DNA from: Candidatus Melainabacteria bacterium
GTDB lineage: Bacteria > Cyanobacteriota > Vampirovibrionia > Gastranaerophilales > Gastranaerophilaceae
Assembly (NCBI GenBank): GCA_003258725.1
Contig: QHMG01000008.1
Span: 84,929-148,928 of the forward strand
Length of the DNA stretch: 64,000 nucleotides
Direction: 5' to 3'
Each line of letters starts with the position of its first letter. The stretch's first letter is position 1. The notes under the pieces were generated by a model that did not search any database, was not told where the DNA came from, and worked only from the letters and a program-made list of their open reading frames with translations. Below are positions 43,724 through 52,150 of this stretch, piece by piece. The position numbers were made by a program, and so were the translations under genes.

Positions 43724-43799
43724 TGGTGGGCGTTGAGAGGCTCGAACTCCCGACATCTTCCTTGTAAGGGAAGCGCTCTACCAACTGAGCTAAACGCCC
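43724..43799 (-). tRNA. tRNA-Val (anticodon UAC)
   Basis: 76 nt including an encoded CCA. Acceptor stem GGGCGTT/AACGCCC, D-arm AGCTCAGTTGGTAGAGC, anticodon stem CTTCC/GGAAG with loop CTTACAA (anticodon TAC, reads GUA), and a T-arm with GTTCGAGCC. It is the only tRNA in the window and lies at the right edge of the accessory region, a usual type of integration target, although I found no duplicated tRNA 3' end. Confidence 0.95.
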
Positions 43800-43863
43800 A
43801 TCTGTTGCGTTTGTATATTTAATATACCTAAAAAGTTTTTTTATGTCAACATGATTTTTTAAT

Positions 43864-44661
43864 TTATTTAAAATTAATTACAACTATCTCTGGTGTACAA
43901 TTAAATCTTACAGGTAAAATGCTTGTGCCTATCCCTTTTGTAACAACCATTTTTTGTCCGTCTTCTTCTATCAATCCATGTGAATATTTGTCTCCATATT
44001 TTGACGGAATAATTAACGCTCCAATAAACGGAAGTCGAACCTGTCCGCCATGAACATGTCCTGCCAAGGTTAATTTTACATTACTCTTTTGAACATCTAC
44101 AAAAACATCTGGAGAATGAGTCAAAAAAATTGTCGGTGTATTTTCTGTACCCTTTAGGGCTTCATCTACATCTGGAGTCTTTGTTTGCAAATCGTCAACC
44201 CCTGCAATATAAATAGTTTTACCATTTTCTAAGGTTAAAGGCTCATTATTATTTGCTAAAACCTTTATTCCAACTCCTTCTAGCATTTCTTTTATATCGT
44301 CATAATCCGCCCAATAGTCGTGGTTTCCCATAACGCTATAAACACCATATTTTGCACGAAGATTCTTCAAGTGATTTGCATAAACTTCAAAATTTAAAGA
44401 AGATTTTAAGTCATGCCCAGCTGCAAAATCGCCTACAAAAAGAATTATATCAGGGTTTTGCGCATTAATTTTATCTACAACTTCAATTAATCTTTTTTCC
44501 TGATTAGGTCTGATATGCAAATCGCCTGCAAAAACAACTTTTAAACCGCTTAAATCCTCATCATTTAGAGTAAACTCTGTAACTTTAAGCATTTGGGGTT
44601 CAATAAAAAACGACCAAATTATTAAAAATAAAAAAATTACCGATAAAATAATATATTTCAT
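43864..44661 (-). CDS. Membrane-anchored metallophosphoesterase (YkuE/YaeI-like)
   Basis: 265 residues: an N-terminal membrane helix (residues 2-18), then a calcineurin-like phosphoesterase with GDLHIRPNQ, LFVGDFAAGHD, VMGNHDYWADY, THSPD, and GHVHGGQVRLPFIG, giving all metal ligands. Members of this group hydrolyse lipid or nucleotide phosphoesters at the membrane; the substrate is unknown here. Its TATAAT ends 6 nt before ATG with no ribosome site. Confidence 0.9.
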   Translation of the reverse strand: MKYIILSVIFLFLIIWSFFIEPQMLKVTEFTLNDEDLSGLKVVFAGDLHIRPNQEKRLIEVVDKINAQNPDIILFVGDFAAGHDLKSSLNFEVYANHLKNLRAKYGVYSVMGNHDYWADYDDIKEMLEGVGIKVLANNNEPLTLENGKTIYIAGVDDLQTKTPDVDEALKGTENTPTIFLTHSPDVFVDVQKSNVKLTLAGHVHGGQVRLPFIGALIIPSKYGDKYSHGLIEEDGQKMVVTKGIGTSILPVRFNCTPEIVVINFK

Positions 44662-44667
44662 AGAGAT

Positions 44668-44676
44668 ATTATATCA
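44668..44676 (-). promoter_or_regulatory. Predicted leaderless promoter of the phosphoesterase (TGA-TATAAT, 6 nt, ATG)
   Basis: Extended consensus -10 on the minus strand, directly after the T-run of the upstream terminator. Confidence 0.65.
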
Positions 44677-44681
44677 AAAAA

Positions 44682-44712
44682 GTAATGCGCAAGCCTTCGG
44701 CTTGCGCATTAT
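44682..44712 (-). terminator. Terminator of the pilin-like gene
   Basis: AATGCGCAAGCC-TTC-GGCTTGCGCATT followed on the minus strand by ACTTTTTTGA. Confidence 0.9.
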
Positions 44713-44726
44713 CTATATTAACTAAT

Positions 44727-45467
44727 TTATTTACAAGAGGTATTTGTTGTCCAGTTCAAAATTTTACCATTTGGACATTTACCTGACGAATCCGCTTTCA
44801 AGTAATCTAAATTCCCATTTGATAATACCCAGTTTTCGCAACTATCATCATCTCCAGGAGTTGAACTAGAGCAAAGATCAGTACTATCCGAATAATATAT
44901 ACCTCTGTCAGGAGATACATAAAAACGAAATAAATCAACACCATGCCTGAATAAACCTTTATTTGGACCATCTATATCTACATAAATGGTACCCAGCATA
45001 TTGCCTTGTGTTGATTTTGAAAATACAATAGAAGTACCATCTGCAAGAATAGCACTAACATTATCTGCAGAAACAGGGGCTGCCGTAGAAGAAATCGTAT
45101 CTCCTAGAGCTCCAGTAAAATTACCTGTTTTCATACATGCTGCATTTACAGCATGTCCACAATTTCTAGATGTTTTCATAAATTCTAACATACGTTCTGA
45201 GAATCGAGAAGATCGTGTTGAATTTGTCGTATCAGCTTGAAACCACTCATCAAAAGGTCCGTAAACAGCTTCTGCTCTACCAAATGCATCTTGCAAGTTT
45301 GAATAAACCTTCTTTAATTTAGCGACTTTTTCTTTGTCTGCAGTTGATGAGTTCAAGTTTGGAATTGTCAATGCTGCAACTACACCAATAATACCCATTA
45401 CGATTAGGGTTTCTGCAAGAGTGAAGGCAAGGGATTTTTTTAGATTTTTAAAGATACCGCAACGCAC
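44727..45467 (-). CDS. Type IV pilin-like protein whose start region is repeat-derived
   Basis: The prepilin helix KSLAFTLAETLIVMGIIGVV is followed by a globular part with GTIYVDIDGPNKGLFRHG and a Cys-containing C-terminus, like the gene at 13983. No ATG precedes the signal: the codon before Phe-Lys-Asn-Leu is ATC (45453-45455), exactly at the end of a family B repeat. A GTG at 45467 inside the repeat has GGAGAGG 8 nt upstream and is my best start (about 246 residues). The frame also stays open further upstream through more repeats, which I do not consider coding. Confidence 0.75.
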   Translation of the reverse strand: MRCGIFKNLKKSLAFTLAETLIVMGIIGVVAALTIPNLNSSTADKEKVAKLKKVYSNLQDAFGRAEAVYGPFDEWFQADTTNSTRSSRFSERMLEFMKTSRNCGHAVNAACMKTGNFTGALGDTISSTAAPVSADNVSAILADGTSIVFSKSTQGNMLGTIYVDIDGPNKGLFRHGVDLFRFYVSPDRGIYYSDSTDLCSSSTPGDDDSCENWVLSNGNLDYLKADSSGKCPNGKILNWTTNTSCK

Positions 45468-45522
45468 TTCGTTTACCTCTCCAAAATGATTATCAATCAT
45501 TTTGTCGGCAGAGTGGTATGAC
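45453..45522. repeat. Family B repeat with an expanded loop
   Basis: GATACCGCAACGCACTTCG ... GTGGTATGAC with about 45 bp between the arms, including an inner hairpin (AAAATGATT-ATC-AATCATTTT). The short form of this unit is 25 bp. It forms the leader and perhaps the start codon of the pilin-like gene. Confidence 0.75.
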
Positions 45523-45553
45523 GAAAGGTTAAATTTTTCTTCTATGCATTTAT

Positions 45554-45670
45554 GAGATTCTGAACCAAGTTCAGAATGACAGAAAGGTTTATGTCCAATT
45601 CTAATGTCACCTTGAACTCGTTTTTGGGTCTCTACATCATGAGATGCTGAAACAAGTTCAGCATGACATA
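45554..45670. repeat. Family A repeats, three hairpin units
   Basis: GAGATTCTGAACCAAGTTCAG then AATGACA; TGTCACCTTGAACTCGTTTT then TGGGTCTC (a degenerate unit); and GAGATGCTGAAACAAGTTCAGCATGACA. Part of a repeat-rich 660-bp gap (45468-46131) without genes. Confidence 0.85.
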
Positions 45671-45790
45671 AGGTTTTACTTGTCATCATAAAACGGTGAC
45701 ATACGATTGTATTTCTTATTTTACGCAACAAAAACATCATTTTAGACTTTAAATCGCAAAGCCTAAAAGTTGCGTTATTACTAGTGTTTA

Positions 45791-45800
45791 CCCCCCCCCC
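45791..45800. repeat. Poly-C tract (10 C) followed by 7 A
   Basis: A homopolymer of ten C in an otherwise AT-rich intergenic region, next to a run of A. The longest G/C homopolymer I noticed in the window. Confidence 0.9.
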
Positions 45801-45929
45801 AAAAAAATGTGAGAGCGTTTATTTTCAATACTTTCAGCCATTCTATTTTATCCTTATTTTTCATTTAGTATAAACTATTTATTTATATTTTTCAAGTAGA
45901 AAATTTTATTTGTTATTGGAATGTTTATG

Positions 45930-46045
45930 AGATTCTGAAACAAGTTCAGAATGACAGAAGGTTTTATGTTCAATTCTTATGTCACCCTGAATTTAGTTCA
46001 GGGTCTCTGCTACAAGAGATTCTGCCACACGGGGGGCAGGTTCAC
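45930..46045. repeat. Family A pair followed by family C
   Basis: GAGATTCTGAA...TTCAGAATGACAG, TGTCACCCTGAA...TTCAGGGTCTC, then GAGATTCTGCCACACGGGGG and GCAGGTTCAC. Lies between the pilin-like gene and the SulP gene. Confidence 0.85.
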
Positions 46046-46131
46046 AACATTGTGGTTTAATTCTTATTGATTTATTGGCTTAATAAAATTGTTATGATAA
46101 AATTATTTTCAGCAACTTGCGGAGGAAATTA

Positions 46132-47736
46132 TTGGAAAATATTTTAAAAAAATATTCATTTATAAAAGGTGAAGTTTTTGGAGCTATAATTGCTGGTATT
46201 ATCGCATTACCACAAGCTCTTGCATTTGGCGTTGCTTCCGGTTTTGGCGCTTCTGCTGGGATTTGGGGGGCAATAATTCTTTCATTCATCGTAGGTATTG
46301 CCGGTAGCAAAGTTCCTATCATATCAGGTCCAACAGCACCTATTGCAATCATTTTAGCTAGCGCTTTTGCTGTGACTTCCGGTAAAATTTCTGATATAAT
46401 TTTAATTTTAATCATGGCTTCAGTTTTGCAAGTCATAATCTCTTTAACATCTGCACCAAAATTGATTAAATACGTTCCATATCCCGTAATTTCAGGGTTC
46501 TTAAGTGGTATAGGTTTAATCATAATTATTTTACAAACTCCTGTTTTATTAGGTGCAATAGCGAAGTCCTCAACCGTTGAAACACTAATGAATTTGCCTG
46601 CATTAGCTAGTTCAATAAGCATACCTTCAACTATTTTGGGAATTGCAACGCTTTTATTATTATTTTTTACACCTAAATTTATTTCAAAAATTATACCCCT
46701 TCAATTATTCGTTTTAGTTGTAATGACTGTTGTTGCTCACTTTTTAGGTTGGGATATTGCAAAAATTTCGACAATGAGCGTAAGTTTTCCAAAGTTTATT
46801 CTTCCAAATTTTTCGATTGATTTAGTTTCCAAATATTTTCCACTAGCATTAACTTTAGCCTTTGTAGCAACCTGTGAAAGTTTACTTACAGGTGTAATCA
46901 TTGATTCATTAACAAAACACAAACATAATTCTAAGCAATTAATTTTTGTTCATGGAATTGGAAATTTAATCTGTTCGCTAACTGGTTCTATGGGTGGTTC
47001 AGCAGCCACAATGAGAAGTGTTGCAGCGGTCAAAAACAATGCTAAAACAAATATTTCTGCAATATTTTGTTCAATATTTTTATTAATCGTTTTATTAAAA
47101 TTCAGCTGGTTTATTATAGAAATTCCTATCTGCGTTTTAGCAGGAATTTTAATAAAAATTGGCTTAGATATTATTGATTTCAAGGTTTTAAAAATCTTGA
47201 AATTCGCACCAAAAGATGATTTAACCGTTTTAGTAATCGTTTTACTTTTAACTGTTTTCTACAATTTGATTTTTGCAATTGGTGTTGGAATCGTGTTATC
47301 TTCACTTCTTTATGCAAAAAGAGTTGCCGATAGCACCATAATTAAAGAAAAACAAGAGCTTGACACATACTCCGATTACGAAATCAGCATTGAACAAAAT
47401 TCTCATTACAAAATTAGAATTCTTCATCTTGACGGACAATTCTTCTTCGGTTCAATCAGTCAAATTGTATCGCATTTTGACGAATTATTAGAAACAAAGT
47501 ATATAATTTTGACTTACAATTCAAACATAGAGCTTGATATGTCGGCTATTTTTGCGTTAGAAGACATTATTGTAAGGTTACAATCGCAAAATATTAAATT
47601 ATTCCTTGTGATTACAAACGACACCGTTAGAGAAAAAATTATTGAAATGCACACCATAACAGAACAAATCGGCAAAGAGTCATTATTTGCAGAAGAAAAA
47701 GATGCAATAAATATTGCAAGTAAGCATATTGTGTAA
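46132..47736 (+). CDS. SulP-family anion transporter with STAS domain
   Basis: 534 residues from a TTG at 46132, chosen because GGAGG ends 6 nt upstream; the open frame begins 15 nt earlier at another TTG. Ten or more membrane helices (GIIALPQALAFGVASGFG, ISGPTAPIAIIL, GFLSGIGLIII, GSMGGSAATMRSVAAVKN) and a C-terminal STAS domain (HLDGQFFFGSISQIVSHF, from about residue 440). It would exchange sulfate, bicarbonate or other anions; the ion is not predictable. Confidence 0.92.
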   Translation: MENILKKYSFIKGEVFGAIIAGIIALPQALAFGVASGFGASAGIWGAIILSFIVGIAGSKVPIISGPTAPIAIILASAFAVTSGKISDIILILIMASVLQVIISLTSAPKLIKYVPYPVISGFLSGIGLIIIILQTPVLLGAIAKSSTVETLMNLPALASSISIPSTILGIATLLLLFFTPKFISKIIPLQLFVLVVMTVVAHFLGWDIAKISTMSVSFPKFILPNFSIDLVSKYFPLALTLAFVATCESLLTGVIIDSLTKHKHNSKQLIFVHGIGNLICSLTGSMGGSAATMRSVAAVKNNAKTNISAIFCSIFLLIVLLKFSWFIIEIPICVLAGILIKIGLDIIDFKVLKILKFAPKDDLTVLVIVLLLTVFYNLIFAIGVGIVLSSLLYAKRVADSTIIKEKQELDTYSDYEISIEQNSHYKIRILHLDGQFFFGSISQIVSHFDELLETKYIILTYNSNIELDMSAIFALEDIIVRLQSQNIKLFLVITNDTVREKIIEMHTITEQIGKESLFAEEKDAINIASKHIV

Positions 47737-47832
47737 AAGGTTGAATGTTTTGTTGGAAAATTTATGAGATTCTGAATAACTACGTTTTATTTAATATCTA
47801 TAATAACATTGCAATTTTACGTATAATCTTAA

Positions 47833-47897
47833 TGTCATGCTGAACTTGTTTCAGCATCTCATGTTGTAGAGACCCTGAAATAAATTCAGGGTGACAT
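47833..47897. repeat. Family A repeat pair
   Basis: TGTCATGCTGAA...TTCAGCATCTC linker ATGTTGTAGA then GAGACCCTGAA...TTCAGGGTGACA, between convergent genes. Confidence 0.88.
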
Positions 47898-47922
47898 AAG
47901 GTTTTATTTATTGTTGGAAAAG

Positions 47923-48642
47923 TTACGAATTTTCTGTATTTCTTTCTTTTTGCATACGTGTCCAATTGATTATTCCAATAATTGACATTACAAAATAGAT
48001 TGATTTTTTTGTAATCATAATTACATCACCCAACAAAATCCATTGAGTAATCGCTATTACATCAGAAATTAACCATAAGGCATATTGATCCGCATAACGC
48101 TTTATTTCATAAAAAGTTGCAATAACCCCTAAAGACACCGTAATTGCATCTAAAAGCGGAGTTGCGCCACCTATTTTCACTAAAAAATATCTTAGGGTAA
48201 GTGAACTGGTAACAACAATTACAAACATCAATAATCTAAGTTTCCAGCTCATTACACGAGTTTTGCATTTATCTTTTTCCTTATTATCAAGGTGTTTTGT
48301 CCATAAATATAAACCAACAACACCACAAGGCAAGTAATACAACATTTCTAAAGCAAAAGTTCCATATACATGGTTATAAAACAGAATTATTGAATACAAA
48401 ACAGTATTTATAATTCCGAAAATCCACTTCGGCCAACTGGCATGAGCGCATAAAAAAATACACGAAATACCCATTATTGAACAAATATAATTAACAACCA
48501 AATACCAATGAGGGTGGGTTTTATCTGTAATCATATAAAAAGCGCCAATAACAATCATTGCCAAAAACATTACCCACTCAAACCAGCGAAGGTTTTTAAA
48601 GGCTATTACAAAAATATTATTTTGTAGTTTTTCTTTAATCAT
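47923..48642 (-). CDS. pnuC: Nicotinamide riboside transporter PnuC-like
   Basis: 239 residues with about 7 membrane helices. GIINTVLYSIILFYNHVYG, PLLDAITVSLGVIATFYEIKRYADQ and ALWLISDVIAI with the Trp/Asp/Asn-rich pattern of PnuC. It imports nicotinamide riboside (relatives PnuT and PnuX take thiamine or riboflavin) by facilitated diffusion. The C-terminus is charged. It begins right after the pepT stop and is probably cotranscribed with it. Confidence 0.82.
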   Translation of the reverse strand: MIKEKLQNNIFVIAFKNLRWFEWVMFLAMIVIGAFYMITDKTHPHWYLVVNYICSIMGISCIFLCAHASWPKWIFGIINTVLYSIILFYNHVYGTFALEMLYYLPCGVVGLYLWTKHLDNKEKDKCKTRVMSWKLRLLMFVIVVTSSLTLRYFLVKIGGATPLLDAITVSLGVIATFYEIKRYADQYALWLISDVIAITQWILLGDVIMITKKSIYFVMSIIGIINWTRMQKERNTENS

Positions 48643-48644
48643 TT

Positions 48645-49910
48645 TTATAGCTTTTTAGTTATTTCTTCCGCTTTTTCAGCCCAAACTGAAACCAAGTTGA
48701 TAATATTTTCAACGCTTTTTTGCATTACTTGAAGTGAAATAAATTCTTTTTTAGAATGGAAATTTACGCCACCTGTGCCTAAATTTGGGGTCAAAAGACC
48801 TCTTAAGGTAAGCATAGCACCGTCTGTACCACCTCTGACTGGTGGCTCTTTAGGATTATCAAAGCCTGAACGCTTTAAGGCTAGTTTAGCATATTCAATT
48901 ACCTCTGGCAACTCGTTCAATTTTTCTTTCATATTGTGATATTTTTCGTTTTCTTTAAAGGTAATTTTACTGCCTTTATACTCATTTTCAACTTCTTTTA
49001 TAATGTTGCGTAAAAATTCAATTCTTTTTAATTCATTGTCAAAATCAAAATCACGAACTAACATTTTCATAACAACTTTGTTTACATCACCATTAATACT
49101 ATCCACGTGATAATAACCTTCTTTATTTTGAGTTGTTTCTGGTAGTTCATTTTTAGGAATTTTATTCATAATTGCGCTTGCAACCTCAATTGCATTAATC
49201 ATTTTTCCGTAAGCATAACCGCAATGAACTGGCACACCCTCAATTATAATTTCTGGATTAAAGGCGTTAAAGGTTTCTGATTCAATATTCTCCACCTCTG
49301 ATCCGTCAACGGTGTAGGCAACATTTGCGCCAAATTTTTTTATATCAAAATTTGTCACACCCTCGCCAATTTCTTCATCTGGAGTTATTGCAATTCTAAT
49401 TGTTGGGTGTTTAATTTCTGGATTTTCTATCAAAACCTTTACAGCTTCTAAAATCTCGGCAATTCCTGCCTTGTCGTCAGCACCTAAAAGAGTTGTGCCG
49501 TCAGAAGTTATAATTGTATTATTTTTATAAGGCTCTAAATCAACAGCGTCAATTTTTACGCCGTTTAGTTCAATATCACCCTCTTTGTAGTCATGAACTT
49601 GCGGTTTAACAGGTCCTGTTGGTGCTTGTTCGCTTGTATCCATGTGCGCAATTAACCCAATAGTAAGTTTTTCCTTAATATTGCCTTTTAATGTAGCCGT
49701 TACTGTATGGGTTTTGTCAAGTTTAACATCTTTTAAACCTATTTTTTTCAACTCTTTTACAAGAATTTTTTTAGCAAATTCGACTTGTTTTTTAGTACTT
49801 GCACCAATTTTAGGTTTTGTTTCTTCACAAGAACCTGTATCGACTTCAGCCATTTTTATAAATAAATTTTTCAATCTTTCTACATTAATTAGTCCATTTA
49901 AGTGTGTCAT
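48645..49910 (-). CDS. pepT: Peptidase T (tripeptidase, M20B)
   Basis: 421 residues from ATG 49910 (AAAAGGAG site), although the frame opens 24 codons earlier. Zn ligands and motifs: GLIAHMDTSEQAPTG, TLLGADDKAGIAEILEA, ITPDEEIGEG, YTVDGSEVENIESETFNA, and RGGTDGAMLTLRGLLTPNLGTGG. It removes the N-terminal residue from tripeptides in the cytoplasm. Operon with pnuC; divergent from the sugar porter. Confidence 0.95.
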   Translation of the reverse strand: MTHLNGLINVERLKNLFIKMAEVDTGSCEETKPKIGASTKKQVEFAKKILVKELKKIGLKDVKLDKTHTVTATLKGNIKEKLTIGLIAHMDTSEQAPTGPVKPQVHDYKEGDIELNGVKIDAVDLEPYKNNTIITSDGTTLLGADDKAGIAEILEAVKVLIENPEIKHPTIRIAITPDEEIGEGVTNFDIKKFGANVAYTVDGSEVENIESETFNAFNPEIIIEGVPVHCGYAYGKMINAIEVASAIMNKIPKNELPETTQNKEGYYHVDSINGDVNKVVMKMLVRDFDFDNELKRIEFLRNIIKEVENEYKGSKITFKENEKYHNMKEKLNELPEVIEYAKLALKRSGFDNPKEPPVRGGTDGAMLTLRGLLTPNLGTGGVNFHSKKEFISLQVMQKSVENIINLVSVWAEKAEEITKKL

Positions 49911-49968
49911 AACTTCTCCTTTTGGGTATTTATATAGTATTATATTATAAAAAGAAGAAAGGAAGTTT

Positions 49969-51330
49969 ATGCGAAAATACATTTGGCTTTATGTTGTTGC
50001 AATAGTTGCATCTTTAGGTGGTTTACTATCAGGTTATGACACAGGCGTAATCTCTGGTGCGTTATTATTTATCAACGAAACTTGGGATTTATCTGACTCA
50101 CTTCAAGGCTTTTTAGTAAGTTCCGTTTTAATTGGTGCGGTTATTGGTGCAGCAACAAATGGAATTTTAGCAGATATTTTTGGACGTAAAAAAATTATCA
50201 TGGCAACCGCCGTAATCTTTATGACAGGTTCAATTATGTGTGCCTTAGCTCCAAATGTATTAGTTTTAATAATTTCAAGAATATTCGTCGGCTTTGCCGT
50301 TGGTATTGTTAACTTTGTTGTACCTTTGTATTTATCTGAAATTTCACCAAAAGCATTACGTGGAACTCTGGTTTCTCTTTACCAATGGGCAATTACTGCA
50401 GGTATTTTATTCTCTTATGTGATAAATTCAGCTTTTGCAAATGCAATTTATAGTTGGCGTTGGATGTTGTTTGCAGGCGTTGTTCCAAGTTTGATTTTGT
50501 TAGTTGGAATGAGTTTAATGCAAGACACACCTCGTTGGCTTGTAAGCAAAAAACGTGATGAAGAAGCTAAAAAAGTGTTCAAAAAAATTGAACCAGATAT
50601 TGATGCAGACAAAGAAATTGAAGATATTAAACAAACAATTTCAAAAAGCTCTGAAAAGAGTAAAAAATTTGTTTTCAAAAAATGGATGGTTATGCCATTT
50701 GTAGTCGGTATTGGTATTATGTTTGCGCAAATTTGTACAGGTATTAACACAATTATTTATTATGCGCCTACAATCTTTAAATCTGCTGGTTTTGATAGCA
50801 ATATTACTGCAATATATGCAACAGCAGGTATTGGTATAATTAACTTTTTAATGACAATCGTTGCAATATATTTTACCGACCGTTTAGGAAGAAAACCGTT
50901 GCTATACTTTGGCTTAACAGGTGTAATGTTGAGTTTATTTGCACTTGGAACATCTTTTGCTTTCGCAGATGTTTTGGGTTCATATCAAAAATGGGTTGCA
51001 GTCGGAAGTTTAGTAACTTACATCATATTTTTTGCTATGAGTCTTGGGCCTGTTGGCTGGATTATCGTATCAGAAGTGTTCCCACTAAAAATTCGTGGAA
51101 TTTCTATGAGCATTTGTACAGTTTCAAACTTTGCGTTTAACTTCTTTGTTGTAGCAAGTTTCCCTGTTTTATTACACAGAATCGGCGGAGCATGGACATT
51201 CTGGATTTTCGGCTTTGTTTCAATCCTATGTATAATCTTCGTTTACTTCTTCGTTCCTGAAACAAAAGGAATTTCATTAGAAAAAATCGAAGAAAATTGG
51301 GTGAACAACGTAAATCCAAGAAAGTTTTAG
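49969..51330 (+). CDS. MFS sugar porter (XylE/GalP type)
   Basis: 453 residues, 12 membrane helices. Sugar-porter signatures: GGLLSGYDTGVISGALLF in helix 1, ADIFGRKKII in the loop 2-3, RGTLVSLYQWAITAGI, TDRLGRKPLL in loop 8-9, and VPETKGISLEKIEE at the C-terminus. It imports a hexose or pentose with protons. GAAAGGAAG site. Followed 31 nt later by a TPR protein. Confidence 0.94.
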   Translation: MRKYIWLYVVAIVASLGGLLSGYDTGVISGALLFINETWDLSDSLQGFLVSSVLIGAVIGAATNGILADIFGRKKIIMATAVIFMTGSIMCALAPNVLVLIISRIFVGFAVGIVNFVVPLYLSEISPKALRGTLVSLYQWAITAGILFSYVINSAFANAIYSWRWMLFAGVVPSLILLVGMSLMQDTPRWLVSKKRDEEAKKVFKKIEPDIDADKEIEDIKQTISKSSEKSKKFVFKKWMVMPFVVGIGIMFAQICTGINTIIYYAPTIFKSAGFDSNITAIYATAGIGIINFLMTIVAIYFTDRLGRKPLLYFGLTGVMLSLFALGTSFAFADVLGSYQKWVAVGSLVTYIIFFAMSLGPVGWIIVSEVFPLKIRGISMSICTVSNFAFNFFVVASFPVLLHRIGGAWTFWIFGFVSILCIIFVYFFVPETKGISLEKIEENWVNNVNPRKF

Positions 51331-51361
51331 ACATAACAAAAATAATCATTAAACATTATTT

Positions 51362-52024
51362 ATGGACAAATTTTTAGATACTATTCAAGAAAATTTTGAC
51401 AAATTTCGTATTGTAATCAAATATACCTTTATCGGCTGTTTGATTACAATTGCGTTGCTTATAATTTTTGCATTTTTATGTAAAACTTGTAACACCTTTT
51501 TTAAAGATTTAAACACAAACCCTCAAAAATCTATTAAAAAAATTGATTTTTTACTAAAAATTGCACCAAAATCAGCGTTTTTATACTATTTAAAAGGTCA
51601 GGCATATCTTAATTTAGATAAATATGATGCCTCTTTAAAATATTTTGAAAAATCGCTCGATTTAAAAGAAAATGCAGACACTTACTCAGAAATGGCAGTT
51701 ACAACTTTCAAAAAAGAAGGAAAAATTACGCAAAAAGTTCTTGATTTGTTTGAGAAAGCAATAAAACTTTCACCTGAAAATGCTAGAATTTATCAGGAAA
51801 GAGCAAGTGTTTATTTTATCGCAGGCGAGTATGACAAATCCCTAAACGACCTTGAAAAAGCGTATAAAATAACTCAAGATGAATGTTTTATTTCCAATTC
51901 GGCAGATGTTTACTTGCAAAAAGGCGATTATTGCAAAGCCTACACCTATTATGAGGCTTTTGACAAACAAACCGGACACAACTCTGTTTTCAAAGATTAT
52001 GCAATGTTTAGATGTCATAAATAA
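51362..52024 (+). CDS. Membrane-anchored TPR protein
   Basis: 220 residues: one membrane helix (about 20-42), then tetratricopeptide repeats (FLYYLKGQAYLNLDKYDAS, LKYFEKSLDL, ARIYQERASVYFIAGEYDKS, DVYLQKGDYCKAYTYYEAF). The C-terminus has Cys and His residues. Likely a scaffold for protein contacts. Function not predicted; position suggests cotranscription with the sugar porter. Confidence 0.82.
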   Translation: MDKFLDTIQENFDKFRIVIKYTFIGCLITIALLIIFAFLCKTCNTFFKDLNTNPQKSIKKIDFLLKIAPKSAFLYYLKGQAYLNLDKYDASLKYFEKSLDLKENADTYSEMAVTTFKKEGKITQKVLDLFEKAIKLSPENARIYQERASVYFIAGEYDKSLNDLEKAYKITQDECFISNSADVYLQKGDYCKAYTYYEAFDKQTGHNSVFKDYAMFRCHK

Positions 52025-52100
52025 TTATAGGTAAATCTATAGTTTTACCATATATTAGTATTTTTATCTACACACTATTAGGGTGTATTTTATAAAAAAC

Positions 52101-52131
52101 AAAAAGGCGGGCGCATAGCGCCCGCCTTTAA
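52101..52131. terminator. Bidirectional terminator between the TPR gene and apt
   Basis: AAAGGCGGGCGC-ATA-GCGCCCGCCTTT with A and T runs on both sides. Confidence 0.92.
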
Positions 52132-52150
52132 ACTATCTTAATCTCCAAAA

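Noticed and set aside
43724..43799. Island attachment site at the tRNA-Val 3' end
   Set aside because: I found no second copy of the tRNA 3' end in the window, so integration at this tRNA is only a possibility.
45468..45740. 91-residue N-terminal extension of the pilin (CHAELVSASH...)
   Set aside because: It is the translation of family A and B repeats; pilins need the signal peptide at the start.
46092..46622. 176-codon minus-strand frame opposite the SulP gene
   Set aside because: Antisense shadow of the transmembrane segments.
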